A stretch of DNA of 64,000 nt from Cyclobacteriaceae bacterium (GCA_028285685.1 JANQOR010000009.1:1-64000); one strand, 5' to 3'; shown: positions 26,746 through 34,567, counted from the stretch's first letter. The notes: generated by a model not told the origin, from the letters alone. Program-made: numbers and translations.

Positions 26746-28113
26746 CTATCGTCCTAGATTCCGAATTGTGTCAAGACAATATTTTAATGCAATGTCCTCC
26801 CCATGAAGCACTTGCTGAATGGTTGGGATAATTTGAACATCCGGGATTACACCTCTGCCATCATCCACTTCTTCGCTTAAGGCAGTTGTGTATTTCCACA
26901 TGGGGAGATTGATCCTAATCTTAGAATTGGACAGTACAAGTGACTCTGACACCCCGCTCGTATTTCCGAATCTGCCACCGGCAGTTTCTTCTCCAACGAT
27001 TAAGGCACGGTTGGCATTGTCTATGACCGAGACAACATCTGCTGCCGTTGAAAAAGTCCACCCGTCAACTAAAAGATAGAGCTTGCCTCCAAAGTTGTTT
27101 CTTTGAACGTATCGTTCTGACAGTCCTGAGTGAGAGGTCATTAGATTGAATTTTTCCGTTTTTCTGATCCTACCGTAGCTTTTGTAGTCGTCCGTTACTT
27201 CTATTCTTTCGAAGTAACCGAAAGATTCACTGAGAAGGTAAGAGACCAACAATGCACCAAATTCATCTGTTCCGCCACCGTTCCCACGTAGATCCAGGAT
27301 CAGATTTTTTACATTTTGATCCTTCAACTGGCGGAAACTGTCTGCTAAAAAAGATTTGTAATTGAATCCATTTCTTTTCAATGAGGAAGCTCCGAAAGTC
27401 CCGATTTTAAAGTAACTGTAATCCTCAAAATGTTCAAGCTCCATTGTTGCTCGCGAAGGAAATTGATGCCTGATCTTTTCCATTTCATCCCAGCTTTTGC
27501 CAGAAACTGTGACCGTTGTTTCATGTGGATTGGTCAGAACTATCCTGAAAGACGATGCGCCATTAGCCAAATAGAGATGGAAGTAGTAGTGGAAATAGAA
27601 TTCGGTGATACGGGTTTTGCCAGATTTGATAAATCCATCAGAAGAATGATGTTCAAAAATCATGTCCAGGATGTCTGGTATCGACAAGTTGTTGATCGAG
27701 ATGATCTCATTTCCTGGTTGTAATGTTGGGTCGAGTGAACGATATACATACAATTTGCCATTCAAAATGCTAACAGTGAAAGGGAGGAATGTGTTTGAGA
27801 TTTCCAACTCACGAGTTGCTTCATTAGGTAAAGAGGCTCTAGTATGACCGCAGCGGATTTTACTTGTGATGAGCGTTACATTCTTATAGAAATCAAGTAC
27901 TGAAGTTTCAGCTGTTTCACTCTTAAGTTTTTCAAAAAGATCATCCAATTGCTGCTTGTAGGTATATCGTGTATATCCGGCATGAAACTTTTCTAATTCC
28001 GTTTGCAACTCATTTAAATCTTCAAGCACTTGTTCTCGGCTGAGTGGCTGGCCTATGCTCTGGCTAAGCCAGAGGTGAGCAAATGCTATGACTATTGATA
28101 TTCTGAGGATCAT
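26746..28113 (-). CDS. S41 family peptidase (C-terminal processing protease-like), exported
   Basis: 455 residues with a Sec signal (IVIAFAHLWLSQSIGQ). The S41 core is present: NLILDLRGNGGGTDEFGALLVSYL, then LYLLVDGWTFSTAADVVS with the nucleophile Ser in FSTAAD, and VGEETAGGRFGNTSG. A PDZ-like stretch (GNEIISINNL) precedes the core. The gene is divergent from the second PadR gene. Two identical CTACAA/TTGTAG palindromes lie between them, so it may be under PadR control. Confidence 0.85.
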   Translation of the reverse strand: MILRISIVIAFAHLWLSQSIGQPLSREQVLEDLNELQTELEKFHAGYTRYTYKQQLDDLFEKLKSETAETSVLDFYKNVTLITSKIRCGHTRASLPNEATRELEISNTFLPFTVSILNGKLYVYRSLDPTLQPGNEIISINNLSIPDILDMIFEHHSSDGFIKSGKTRITEFYFHYYFHLYLANGASSFRIVLTNPHETTVTVSGKSWDEMEKIRHQFPSRATMELEHFEDYSYFKIGTFGASSLKRNGFNYKSFLADSFRQLKDQNVKNLILDLRGNGGGTDEFGALLVSYLLSESFGYFERIEVTDDYKSYGRIRKTEKFNLMTSHSGLSERYVQRNNFGGKLYLLVDGWTFSTAADVVSVIDNANRALIVGEETAGGRFGNTSGVSESLVLSNSKIRINLPMWKYTTALSEEVDDGRGVIPDVQIIPTIQQVLHGEDIALKYCLDTIRNLGR

Positions 28114-28147
28114 GTTCTAAGCAGTTCTTTCTTTTAACCGATTTGAT

Positions 28148-28162
28148 CTACAAAAGTTGTAG
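28148..28162. promoter_or_regulatory. PadR operator candidate, copy 1
   Basis: CTACAA-AAG-TTGTAG, a perfect 6-base inverted repeat with identical spacer to copy 2, 35 bases upstream of the S41 peptidase start. Centre-to-centre distance of the two copies is 43 bases, about four helical turns, which suits two dimers on one DNA face. Confidence 0.7.
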
Positions 28163-28190
28163 AAACTAAAAATTGTTGTTTACGTTTGTT

Positions 28191-28205
28191 CTACAAAAGT
28201 TGTAG
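28191..28205. promoter_or_regulatory. PadR operator candidate, copy 2
   Basis: CTACAA-AAG-TTGTAG again, identical over 15 bases and extended by shared flanks (an A-rich tail after each). It ends four bases before the PadR ATG, a position in which bound protein would block its own expression. The site is also why the ATG at 28210 is chosen instead of the upstream TTG, whose codons would be made of the operator. Confidence 0.7.
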
Positions 28206-28209
28206 AAAT

Positions 28210-28533
28210 ATGGCTAAAAACTTAGGAACACTAGAGGAGACTGTGCTGCTAATAGTGGCAGTGCTCGAATCGGATGCTTATGGATATACTGTGTCCGAGG
28301 AGTATCATAAAAATATTGGTCAACGAATTTCAATCAGTGCAATACACACTGTGCTTAAGCGGTTGGAGAAAAAAGGCTATATCCATTCTGAGATGGGCGG
28401 AGCTACCAAGGAACGTGGAGGTCGAAAGAAACGAATCTTTAAGGTGACCAAACTTGGCTTCACGACACTGGAATCGATCCAGGAGGCTAGAATGAAGCTT
28501 TGGGGAATGATGCCAAAATACAACGTTTCGTAA
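28210..28533 (+). CDS. PadR family transcriptional regulator
   Basis: 107 residues from the ATG at this position (the frame is open a further eight codons to a TTG inside the operator). PadR winged helix: LGTLEETVLLIVAVLESDAYGYTV, ISISAIHTVLKRLEKKGYI, and wing RGGRKKRIFKVT. A paralogue of the PadR at 20.1 kb. The permease gene begins one base after its stop, so the two form an operon. Two palindromes directly upstream make autoregulation very likely. Confidence 0.9.
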   Translation: MAKNLGTLEETVLLIVAVLESDAYGYTVSEEYHKNIGQRISISAIHTVLKRLEKKGYIHSEMGGATKERGGRKKRIFKVTKLGFTTLESIQEARMKLWGMMPKYNVS

Positions 28534-28534
28534 G

Positions 28535-31171
28535 ATGCCCAAGCCACCTCCAAATTGGGCTAATCGGTTTCTTGAATGGTATTGTGCCAGTCATCTTATT
28601 GATGAAATTCAAGGTGATCTACATGAAGCTCACTTTCATCGTCAAAAAGAGTTTGGGGTGACCAAGGCTGCCTGGTGGTTCGTGTGGGATGTGTTCCGCT
28701 TTTTCAGACCTTCATCTTTTTCAAAGTATCAAGTACACTCAAATCAACTCAAAATGTTTAAGGACTACATAAAACTAGGATTTCGAATTTTTCGAAGAAA
28801 CAAGATTTACAGTTCCATCAATTTGTCAGGACTTGTATTAGGCATTGCTTGCTGTTTGTTAATATCACTTCACGTGATTGGGGAGTTGTCCTATGATAAT
28901 TTTCATCCGGAGAACACCTACCGTGTTGTGATGGACATGTACAAGAAAAATGAACTTTCTGCACGAAGTACACCTGTCTATCCAGCGGTTGGAATTGCTA
29001 TCAAAGAAGACTTTCCTGAGGTTCAGGATTTCACGCGAATACTGCCATTTGGTGGAGGTGTGTATAGTGTGAAAAAGGAGAATGGTCAGCTGATCCGATT
29101 CAATGAGGACAAGGGGGTTTATGCAGATGAGAATTTTTTCAGCATGTTTGGTTTTGAACTGATCAAGGGAAATCCAGATGAAGTTCTAAGTCAACCGGAT
29201 CATATCGTGTTGTCAGAATCGGCAGCAAAAAGATATTTTGGTGAAGGCGATCCCGTAGGGAAGAATATCAGCTTTCGTGGTGAGCATACGCTGTTGGTTT
29301 CAGGTGTTATGCAGGATTATCCCAAGAACTCCCACCTGCAGTTCGACATGATTACCTCACTGAGGTCGTACGACAACTTTGACGAATGGCCACAAAACTG
29401 GGGTTGGTATGATTTCTACACCTACATTCGAGTAGATCAGCAGGCTGATATTGATGGTCTGTCAGAGAAACTTCATGGATTTCTTCTGGATAAGAAAAAG
29501 GAGATCAATGAACGGTTTGGATCAAGGGAGCATCTATGGTTGCAGCAAGTTCCAGATATTCACTTGTATTCCGAAGGCATGAGTTGGGATATGGGAGAAA
29601 ATGGTGGCTCAGCTCAAGTTTATTTTTTAAGCGCCATTGCTTTCCTGATCCTAATCATCGCGTGGGTCAATTTTGTCAATTTGTCTACAGCCAGAGCAGT
29701 GAAGCGGTCGAAGGAAGTAGGTATACGCAAAGTAGTGGGAGTTGAGAAACGACAGCTTATTGCTCAATTTTTGACTGAAGCTTTTTTATACAATCTCTTT
29801 GGGGTGATCCTGGCAATCGGCCTAGTTCTGCTTGCTATTCCGTTCATATCCAATGCAATTGATCTATCCATTGATCCTTATCTTCTCTTGAGAAAAGAGA
29901 TTCTGATTGGAGTGATTGTTCTCATATTTGGAGGTACTATTCTATCCGGGTTGTATCCGGCTTTTGTTCTCACTTCTTTCAAGCCAGTAAGTGTTTTGAA
30001 AGGAAATTTCTACAGTCGAAAAGTTTCCTTTGGATTCAGACAACTACTTGTCATTTTTCAATTCACCGTTTCAATTGTTTTGATCCTTGGAACGATCCTG
30101 GTGGTGAAACAATTACGATTCATGCAAAACCAAAGCTTAGGGCTTAATGTTGATCAGACGCTTGTTCTGAGAGGTCCATCTTCCTCTGCCGGTGGTGATG
30201 ACCTTGACAATAGGCAAGAATTGTTTCGAGCAAAATTTGAGCAGAATTCAGCTGTTAAGGGATTTACGTTTTCAAGCAATATTCCCGGAGAGGAGAATTT
30301 CTGGATCTCGGGTTTCTCGACTAGACAGAGTGATGGTGCTTTGTCCTCATGTTACATCGTTTCCGTCGACGATAACTTTTTTAGTCAATATGAGATTGAA
30401 CTTGTAGCCGGAAGAAACGTGAGCAGAGATCTCCAGACAGATACTGCAAGTGTTGTATTAAATAAGGAAGCAGTGAAGTTATTTGGATTTGCGTCACCTG
30501 AAGCGGCAATTGGTGAGGTTTTGAACCCGGGGAGAAGGAGAGAATGGAAAATTGTGGGGGTAGTGGAAAATTACCATCAAGCCAGCTTGCGTGAAGAACT
30601 TGATCCAATGGCTTTCTTTCTCAGTACTAGTTCCAACAATTTTCTCTCACTAAAATTAAATACCGACGACTATCCACGTGTTGTGTCAGCGATTGAAGCA
30701 CAATGGGATGAGATCTATCCAGACAATCCGTTTGATTTCTTTTTTCTGGATGAGTTTTTTAACCAACAGTACAAAAGTGACATTCAATTTAATGCTGTAT
30801 TTATTTCGTTTGCAGGCCTGGCCATTTTTGTCGCCTGCCTTGGGCTTTTTGGCCTTGTTTCATTCACCGTCGAGCAAGCCAGGAAGGAGATAGGCATACG
30901 TAAGGTGCTTGGAGCTTCGGTTTCGAGGATTATGTTATTACTGGCTAGGGATTATGCAAAACTGATCTTAGGATCCATGCTGATTGCTTTTCCATTGTCA
31001 TTCTGGCTGATGACCAAATGGTTGGAAGACTTTGCGTACCAGACGAGCATTGGTGTTGAAATCTTTGTTCTAGGTGGTTTCTCCGTGATTGTGGTTGCAC
31101 TGCTTACAGTGAGTGTAAAGTCGCTAAATGTATCTAAAACGAACCCTGCAGTCACCTTACGAGAGGAGTAG
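28535..31171 (+). CDS. ABC transporter permease (MacB/FtsX type) with PadR-linked prefix domain
   Basis: 878 residues. N-terminal prefix domain (PPNWANRFLEWYC, IDEIQGDLHEAHF), then two rounds of MacB-type periplasmic domain and FtsX helices: FVNLSTARAVKRSKEVGIRK in the middle, VEQARKEIGIRKVLGASVS near the end, closing SLNVSKTNPAVTLREE. Same architecture as the permease at 17.6 kb. No ATPase is encoded next to it, so it must use a shared one. It is translationally linked to PadR. Substrate unknown. Confidence 0.87.
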   Translation: MPKPPPNWANRFLEWYCASHLIDEIQGDLHEAHFHRQKEFGVTKAAWWFVWDVFRFFRPSSFSKYQVHSNQLKMFKDYIKLGFRIFRRNKIYSSINLSGLVLGIACCLLISLHVIGELSYDNFHPENTYRVVMDMYKKNELSARSTPVYPAVGIAIKEDFPEVQDFTRILPFGGGVYSVKKENGQLIRFNEDKGVYADENFFSMFGFELIKGNPDEVLSQPDHIVLSESAAKRYFGEGDPVGKNISFRGEHTLLVSGVMQDYPKNSHLQFDMITSLRSYDNFDEWPQNWGWYDFYTYIRVDQQADIDGLSEKLHGFLLDKKKEINERFGSREHLWLQQVPDIHLYSEGMSWDMGENGGSAQVYFLSAIAFLILIIAWVNFVNLSTARAVKRSKEVGIRKVVGVEKRQLIAQFLTEAFLYNLFGVILAIGLVLLAIPFISNAIDLSIDPYLLLRKEILIGVIVLIFGGTILSGLYPAFVLTSFKPVSVLKGNFYSRKVSFGFRQLLVIFQFTVSIVLILGTILVVKQLRFMQNQSLGLNVDQTLVLRGPSSSAGGDDLDNRQELFRAKFEQNSAVKGFTFSSNIPGEENFWISGFSTRQSDGALSSCYIVSVDDNFFSQYEIELVAGRNVSRDLQTDTASVVLNKEAVKLFGFASPEAAIGEVLNPGRRREWKIVGVVENYHQASLREELDPMAFFLSTSSNNFLSLKLNTDDYPRVVSAIEAQWDEIYPDNPFDFFFLDEFFNQQYKSDIQFNAVFISFAGLAIFVACLGLFGLVSFTVEQARKEIGIRKVLGASVSRIMLLLARDYAKLILGSMLIAFPLSFWLMTKWLEDFAYQTSIGVEIFVLGGFSVIVVALLTVSVKSLNVSKTNPAVTLREE

Positions 31172-31184
31172 AGTCTCGTGAGAG

Positions 31185-31823
31185 CTATAGAGAAATCTTG
31201 AACCAGGTCTTCGGCTCAAATCGGTAGCTTTTTTGAGGATCGCCTGCAACCAGGGAATAGGCGGCGCAATCACCTGAAGTTTCAGTCGGTAATGGAACGA
31301 TTTCTTCGGGGTTTGACTCCGGCATTAGCCCGGCTGCCAGGAATACCTCATTTCCTGAGAATAAACTCTTTTTTATAACAAATTCCACTTCTCCTCTGCG
31401 TCCCATTGATAGGGTATTTGCAACCCAACCATATGTATCTAAGTAATCCCTTCTCTTCTCAATCGTTTTTTTACTCATATCAGTCTCTCGAACTTTCCAA
31501 TCAAATGTTTCGTCCGACCTCCAACTGTCACCGCGAGCTGAATAGCTAACCTGACCTAGGGCAGCCGAAGCGTGTACTACCAATGTTTTTGAGTCATCAG
31601 AGCAAAAACAGAGACTTGCCACATACATAGCATCAGACAGGATGTTGACTTTTATGTAATCACCAACAACAGCTGCAGAAATCTTGCTAGACCCGTTTTC
31701 CCCTAGTTTACTAAGCTGTGAATTCTCACTTTCAGATATGATACCATCAAGCTTTGTGAAATCAATTTGGCCAGCTGAGGCAAGTGACAGTGTCACAAGG
31801 AATATTGATGCTAAGAATTTCAT
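31185..31823 (-). CDS. Exported protein of unknown function
   Basis: 212 residues with a Sec signal (MKFLASIFLVTLSLASAGQ). I do not recognise a family. The mature part is rich in Ser and Gly with several beta-strand-like stretches (KTLVVHASAALGQVSYSA, GEVEFVIKKSLFSGNEVFLAAGL) and two Cys near SLCFCSDD plus one at SGDCAAY. It is convergent with the permease gene, 13 bases away, and separated by ~100 bases from the TPR gene terminator. Confidence 0.7.
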   Translation of the reverse strand: MKFLASIFLVTLSLASAGQIDFTKLDGIISESENSQLSKLGENGSSKISAAVVGDYIKVNILSDAMYVASLCFCSDDSKTLVVHASAALGQVSYSARGDSWRSDETFDWKVRETDMSKKTIEKRRDYLDTYGWVANTLSMGRRGEVEFVIKKSLFSGNEVFLAAGLMPESNPEEIVPLPTETSGDCAAYSLVAGDPQKSYRFEPKTWFKISL

Positions 31824-31892
31824 AGGTAGGTTTCTTTGGTCATCAGAGTAAACCTACCAATCCTGATCTGGGTTGCATTATTTAACCAAAAA

Positions 31893-31923
31893 AAAGAATC
31901 GCCTGTTGCCAAACGATTCTTTT
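31893..31923 (-). terminator. Intrinsic terminator of the slipin-TPR unit
   Basis: On the minus strand a 10-base stem (AAAAGAATCG with CGATTCTTTT) with an 11-base loop runs into a run of T. It overlaps the TPR stop codon and closes the unit formed by the tRNA array, slipin and TPR genes. Confidence 0.85.
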
Positions 31924-32428
31924 ACTTGAATCTACTCCTTAAGCGCTTCCAACGTACACGCTTAATGGTCTTCCTTGTTTCGGAAAGATCATCGTTGTCC
32001 ATGTAGTACATTAAGGCTTTTTTGTAATTAGCTAAAGCACCTTTAAAATGTCCCCTTCGCTCATCAACGCGTCCGAGTGTTTCATAGACAAATTCTCTCG
32101 GAATGTCTTCGCAACTCATGGCGCCTTCCATCAGGTTTTGTAGTTCAGGATATTTCCGTTTTCGAAAGTATAGCCCTGTCAATTCCCGATAAGCATTGAA
32201 GTAGGAGGGATCAAAGTGTACAGTTGCAAGGTAATGACGCTCCGCTAACGGCTCATTTATTTGGTAGTAATGATACATCCAAGCCAATGTATAGTGGAGC
32301 TTGTGATGGCCAGGCTCATCATATATGGCGGACATCAACATCCTTTTTGCATTCTCGTAATCACCTTCGAATATCGAATCTTCAGCCAGGTAGATCAATT
32401 GTTCAATTTGTTCATCATATAGTTTCAT
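31922..32428 (-). CDS. Tetratricopeptide-repeat protein
   Basis: 168 residues, no signal peptide, cytoplasmic. Helical repeats of TPR type: EQLIYLAEDSIFEGDYENAKRMLMSAI, then a unit through HKLHYTLAWMYHYYQINEPLAERHYL, FNAYRELTGLYFRKRKYPELQNLMEGAM and FVYETLGRVDERRGHFKGALANYKKAL: about four repeats. It ends in a very basic tail (KTIKRVRWKRLRSRFK) that could touch nucleic acid. Last gene after the slipin, 48 bases apart with a hairpin between; likely a partner or scaffold for it. Confidence 0.8.
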   Translation of the reverse strand: MKLYDEQIEQLIYLAEDSIFEGDYENAKRMLMSAIYDEPGHHKLHYTLAWMYHYYQINEPLAERHYLATVHFDPSYFNAYRELTGLYFRKRKYPELQNLMEGAMSCEDIPREFVYETLGRVDERRGHFKGALANYKKALMYYMDNDDLSETRKTIKRVRWKRLRSRFK

Positions 32429-32443
32429 TGTTGAAAAAAGTTA

Positions 32444-32475
32444 GAAAGGCCATCCCGCCTGGCGAGCGGCCTTTC
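32444..32475 (-). terminator. Terminator or processing hairpin between slipin and TPR genes
   Basis: On the minus strand GAAAGGCC and GGCCTTTC form a perfect 8-base stem starting two bases after the slipin stop, followed by TAACTTTTTT. It may end most transcripts after slipin and let some continue into the TPR gene, setting their ratio. Confidence 0.65.
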
Positions 32476-32476
32476 A

Positions 32477-33577
32477 TTATTTGCCAGGAGTAAAGATGCC
32501 TTTCAATTGATCGATTACCTGGCCATTACCAGCTACAGTAATCTCACCAATCTTATCAGCAATCTTTTCTACATACTCCATCTCCTTTAGCTTGAACAAC
32601 ATATTGTTGTCTTCCATCAATTTTGCAGTATTGAGCAAGCTTCTTGTAGAAGCGGTCTCTTCTCTACGCATGATGACATTTGCCTGGGCTTGTTTTTGAG
32701 CAACCAAGACCTGATTCATGATTTCTTTCACCTCGCCTGGCAAGATGATATCACGAACACCACTGTCTTTGATTTCCACACCCAATGCATCAGCTTTTTC
32801 TTTGATTGCTTTCATCACGTAAGCAGAGATTGCCTCTTTTTTCTCCAAAATTTCATCTAGAGTAAGCGAACCGATAAATTCTCTCAAAACAAGCTGCATC
32901 AAGACATACAATTGCTTTTCGTAATCCTTGTTGTCAATCAAGGCTTTTTCAATATCGACTACTCGATATTGTGCCATGAAATTGACTCGCAAGGCTGCTT
33001 TATCCCTGGTAAGGATCTCCTGACCAGACACCTCCAACTGTAGTTGCCTGATATCTACTTTGTCGACCTTGATAGGTGTTGCATTCTTCCAGAAGTAGTA
33101 AGTTCCTTTTTCAAGGACTTTGACATATTCCCCATCGACAAACAACATTCCTTTTTCGTAAGATTCGACAGCATAGATCCTTACATATGGAATCACTTCC
33201 CGGTTTTCAAGAACTGCTAAATCGACATCCTTCATGATCTCGATCTTGCTTAGATCTACACGACTGAAGGTGTAATCGATCACATCTTTCCAGTAGGCAT
33301 ATCTACCGGCTGTCAAAACATTCTTGAAAACACCGGTTTCGTATTGAAGGACGATTTCACCATCCTTGACTTCAATAACTTCCAGCATTTCTTTCAACCT
33401 CTCATCTCTCAAGAGAACATTCAGTTCAATGCTTGAGTAGAAAGGTTTAGCAAGGTCATATTGGACGACCCTGTCAAAAGGGAAGACCCAATAGACTCCT
33501 TCGGTGAGTACTCTGTTGTAATCACCGTGCCTGAAGACGAGTCCTACTCGTCCGGCATTAATTCTGATCCTTTTCAT
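32477..33577 (-). CDS. Soluble slipin family protein (SPFH/band-7 domain)
   Basis: 366 residues, without the N-terminal membrane anchor of HflK or stomatin. Three similar beta units open the protein: ~11-41 (VLTEGVYWVF), ~76-108 (VLTAGRYAYW) and ~144-176 (VLEKGTYYFW), each with a G-Y/F...VL..G.Y core, reminiscent of vault-protein repeats. The SPFH domain follows (~180-300: LTRDKAALRVNFMAQYRVVDIEKAL split here by family motif) and a helical tail. This slipin type is known beside RtcB RNA-ligase genes; here it lies downstream of a tRNA/tRNA-like array on the same strand. Confidence 0.85.
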   Translation of the reverse strand: MKRIRINAGRVGLVFRHGDYNRVLTEGVYWVFPFDRVVQYDLAKPFYSSIELNVLLRDERLKEMLEVIEVKDGEIVLQYETGVFKNVLTAGRYAYWKDVIDYTFSRVDLSKIEIMKDVDLAVLENREVIPYVRIYAVESYEKGMLFVDGEYVKVLEKGTYYFWKNATPIKVDKVDIRQLQLEVSGQEILTRDKAALRVNFMAQYRVVDIEKALIDNKDYEKQLYVLMQLVLREFIGSLTLDEILEKKEAISAYVMKAIKEKADALGVEIKDSGVRDIILPGEVKEIMNQVLVAQKQAQANVIMRREETASTRSLLNTAKLMEDNNMLFKLKEMEYVEKIADKIGEITVAGNGQVIDQLKGIFTPGK

Positions 33578-33608
33578 CGGTCATCATTTTTAGTTAAACA
33601 TTTATTAC

Positions 33609-33627
33609 AATATGCGCGCGCCATATT
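33609..33627. promoter_or_regulatory. Palindrome in the slipin upstream region
   Basis: AATATG-CGCGCGC-CATATT, perfect 6-base arms, about 32 bases before the slipin start codon. The alternating CG core is odd in this AT-rich genome. It could be an operator or an RNA hairpin in the leader. Confidence 0.35.
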
Positions 33628-33902
33628 TTCTTTCTATATAAAAGAGCGCAACCAGGTATTGCTATTCAAATCAGCGGAACACAGGTTAAGTCAGATTTCA
33701 AAATAGCAGTTCCAGTATTTTCCGTATCCGCTCAAATCACTCATCTCAATCACATCCAATACAGGAAGTACTAACAGGCACCTGTCGGTATCCCCATTGT
33801 TCAGGCTTCTTTCAATTTTTTTGATCTTGTCAAAGACGAGAAAAAGCACACCTGGTCACACTCTTAGATCTGTGCCGTATTTTTTATAGAAGTTGGCATC
33901 TT
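33628..33902 (-). other. Spacer between tRNA-like array and slipin gene
   Basis: About 275 bases with no convincing gene, tRNA or terminator on either strand. On the minus strand it would be a leader or link between the array and slipin. I looked for a sigma-54 promoter (-24/-12 GG and GC elements), as used by some RNA-repair operons, and did not find a good one. Confidence 0.4.
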
Positions 33903-33971
33903 CACTTTCATGGATTTTGAGTCCATTTCCATCTTAAAAGGATGGTGCTCTAACCACTGAGCTACATTATC
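33903..33971 (-). ncRNA. tRNA-like element K: Lys(TTT)-type 5' half with a foreign third arm
   Basis: Canonical D arm (GCTC, AGTGGTTA, GAGC) and perfect anticodon arm CCATC-CTTTTAA-GATGG with anticodon TTT. Only two bases follow before a third arm ATGGA-CTCAAAA-TCCAT. That loop lacks the TTC of a T loop and looks like an anticodon loop of tRNA-Leu(CAA). The flanking acceptor halves (GATAATG and GAAAGTG) do not pair. It cannot be a normal tRNA; it looks like a fusion of two tRNA halves that kept its stems. Confidence 0.6.
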
Positions 33972-33991
33972 CGAAATCCCATTTCTGGGGA

Positions 33992-34060
33992 GATAAAGGC
34001 GGGAATCGAACCCGCGACTTCCAACGAGCTGCTGTTCTGGCCAACTGAACTATTCCGGAA
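33992..34060 (-). ncRNA. tRNA-like element J, anticodon arm lost
   Basis: Good D arm (GTTC-AGTTGGCCA-GAAC) and a perfect T arm (GCGGG-TTCGATT-CCCGC), but only 18 bases between them instead of ~23 and no anticodon stem. Its acceptor halves do not pair; the 5' CCGGAA instead pairs with the TTCCGG ending element I, five bases upstream. Initiator-Met-like wording (GCTCGTTGG) survives near the lost anticodon arm. Confidence 0.55.
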
Positions 34061-34063
34061 AAA

Positions 34064-34120
34064 CCGGAAGAAGGATTCGAACCTTCGTCCCACAGCGACT
34101 GGGCACGAGTATATTTCCAG
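34064..34120 (-). ncRNA. tRNA-like element I, without D arm
   Basis: A 57-base element closed by CTGGAA/TTCCGG (one G-T pair). It has one hairpin with a 7-base loop (CCCA-GTCGCTG-TGGG, extended by CGT/ACG around a bulge) and a perfect T arm GAAGG-TTCGAAT-CCTTC. There is no D arm. The loop bases at 34-36 would read CGC, but position 37 is a pyrimidine. The 117 bases upstream (to 34237) show no further tRNA part. Confidence 0.5.
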
Positions 34121-34237
34121 GAAAAGCAGCATATCCAAATAGTGGACACTATGGCGTCATACAGAAACGCTCATCAGGTCTTTTACCCTTGATATATTCG
34201 TATCTCTTGCCTTATTGGCAGTTTTTTAATTTTTTGT

Positions 34238-34442
34238 CTCCCTCCCCAGATTCGAACTGGGACTTCCTCGATGGGATTAGCCAGGCTCTAAATGCGCTTC
34301 CCTACTTAACTTCTTTAGAGCGGTTGTTTGGTGCTTCTGCAAATTCTATTCACCCGAAAGTGCGCTCCAGGTGACTTCTTCCCAGCATTACACGGTGGCG
34401 TCAGTACTTTTACCGCAGCACTTCCTTTTATGCTAGAGGGAG
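34238..34442 (-). ncRNA. Long tRNA-like element H (~205 bases)
   Basis: The 3' end is tRNA-like: a short variable hairpin, T arm CCCAG-TTCGAAT-CTGGG, then GAGGGAG-A. No local 5' acceptor fits; the only perfect partner is CTCCCTC about 200 bases upstream, followed by TA and a D-like arm GCAT-N8-GTGC in tRNA spacing. Between lie a piece similar to tRNA-Pro D/anticodon sequence (CCTGGAGCGCACTTTCGGG) and an 8-base stem GCTCTAAA/TTTAGAGC. It is either one tRNA with a ~120-base insertion or several decayed tRNAs. Confidence 0.4.
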
Positions 34443-34456
34443 TAACATGTCAAAGA

Positions 34457-34564
34457 ACTGTGTGCTCGAAGGGACTCGATCGCAGCGGCGAACCGTCTTT
34501 CATCGCTCACACTAAAAATGTGATGCTCGCCATCCCGATAACTTATTGGGAGAGCTACATACAT
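34457..34564 (-). ncRNA. tRNA-like element G: Lys(TTT)-type with palindrome in D loop
   Basis: Acceptor ATGTATG, TA, and D stem GCTC/GAGC are in exact tRNA register, but the D loop carries the palindrome TCCCAATAA-G-TTATCGGGA. The anticodon arm is perfect (TCACA-TTTTTAG-TGTGA, anticodon TTT). Then follow a CGG-TTCG-CCG tetraloop hairpin and a broken T arm (TCGAGTCCCTT). The 3' acceptor CACACAG pairs with the 5' half at 5 of 7 positions. Confidence 0.5.
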
Positions 34565-34567
34565 TTG

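Noticed and set aside
28186-28209. TTG start giving PadR eight more residues
   Set aside because: These codons are made of the second palindromic operator, and PadR homology begins after the ATG at 28210.
34201-34232. Plus-strand terminator (TGCC-TTATT-GGCA followed by Ts)
   Set aside because: Stem of only four to five pairs and no plus-strand gene upstream; could equally be part of the tRNA-like array.
34238-34442. tmRNA gene
   Set aside because: The closed-ended tRNA-like shape suggested tmRNA, but it is far shorter than usual (~350-400 bases), lacks the GGGG start, the G-U pair of the Ala-like acceptor and any tag reading frame.
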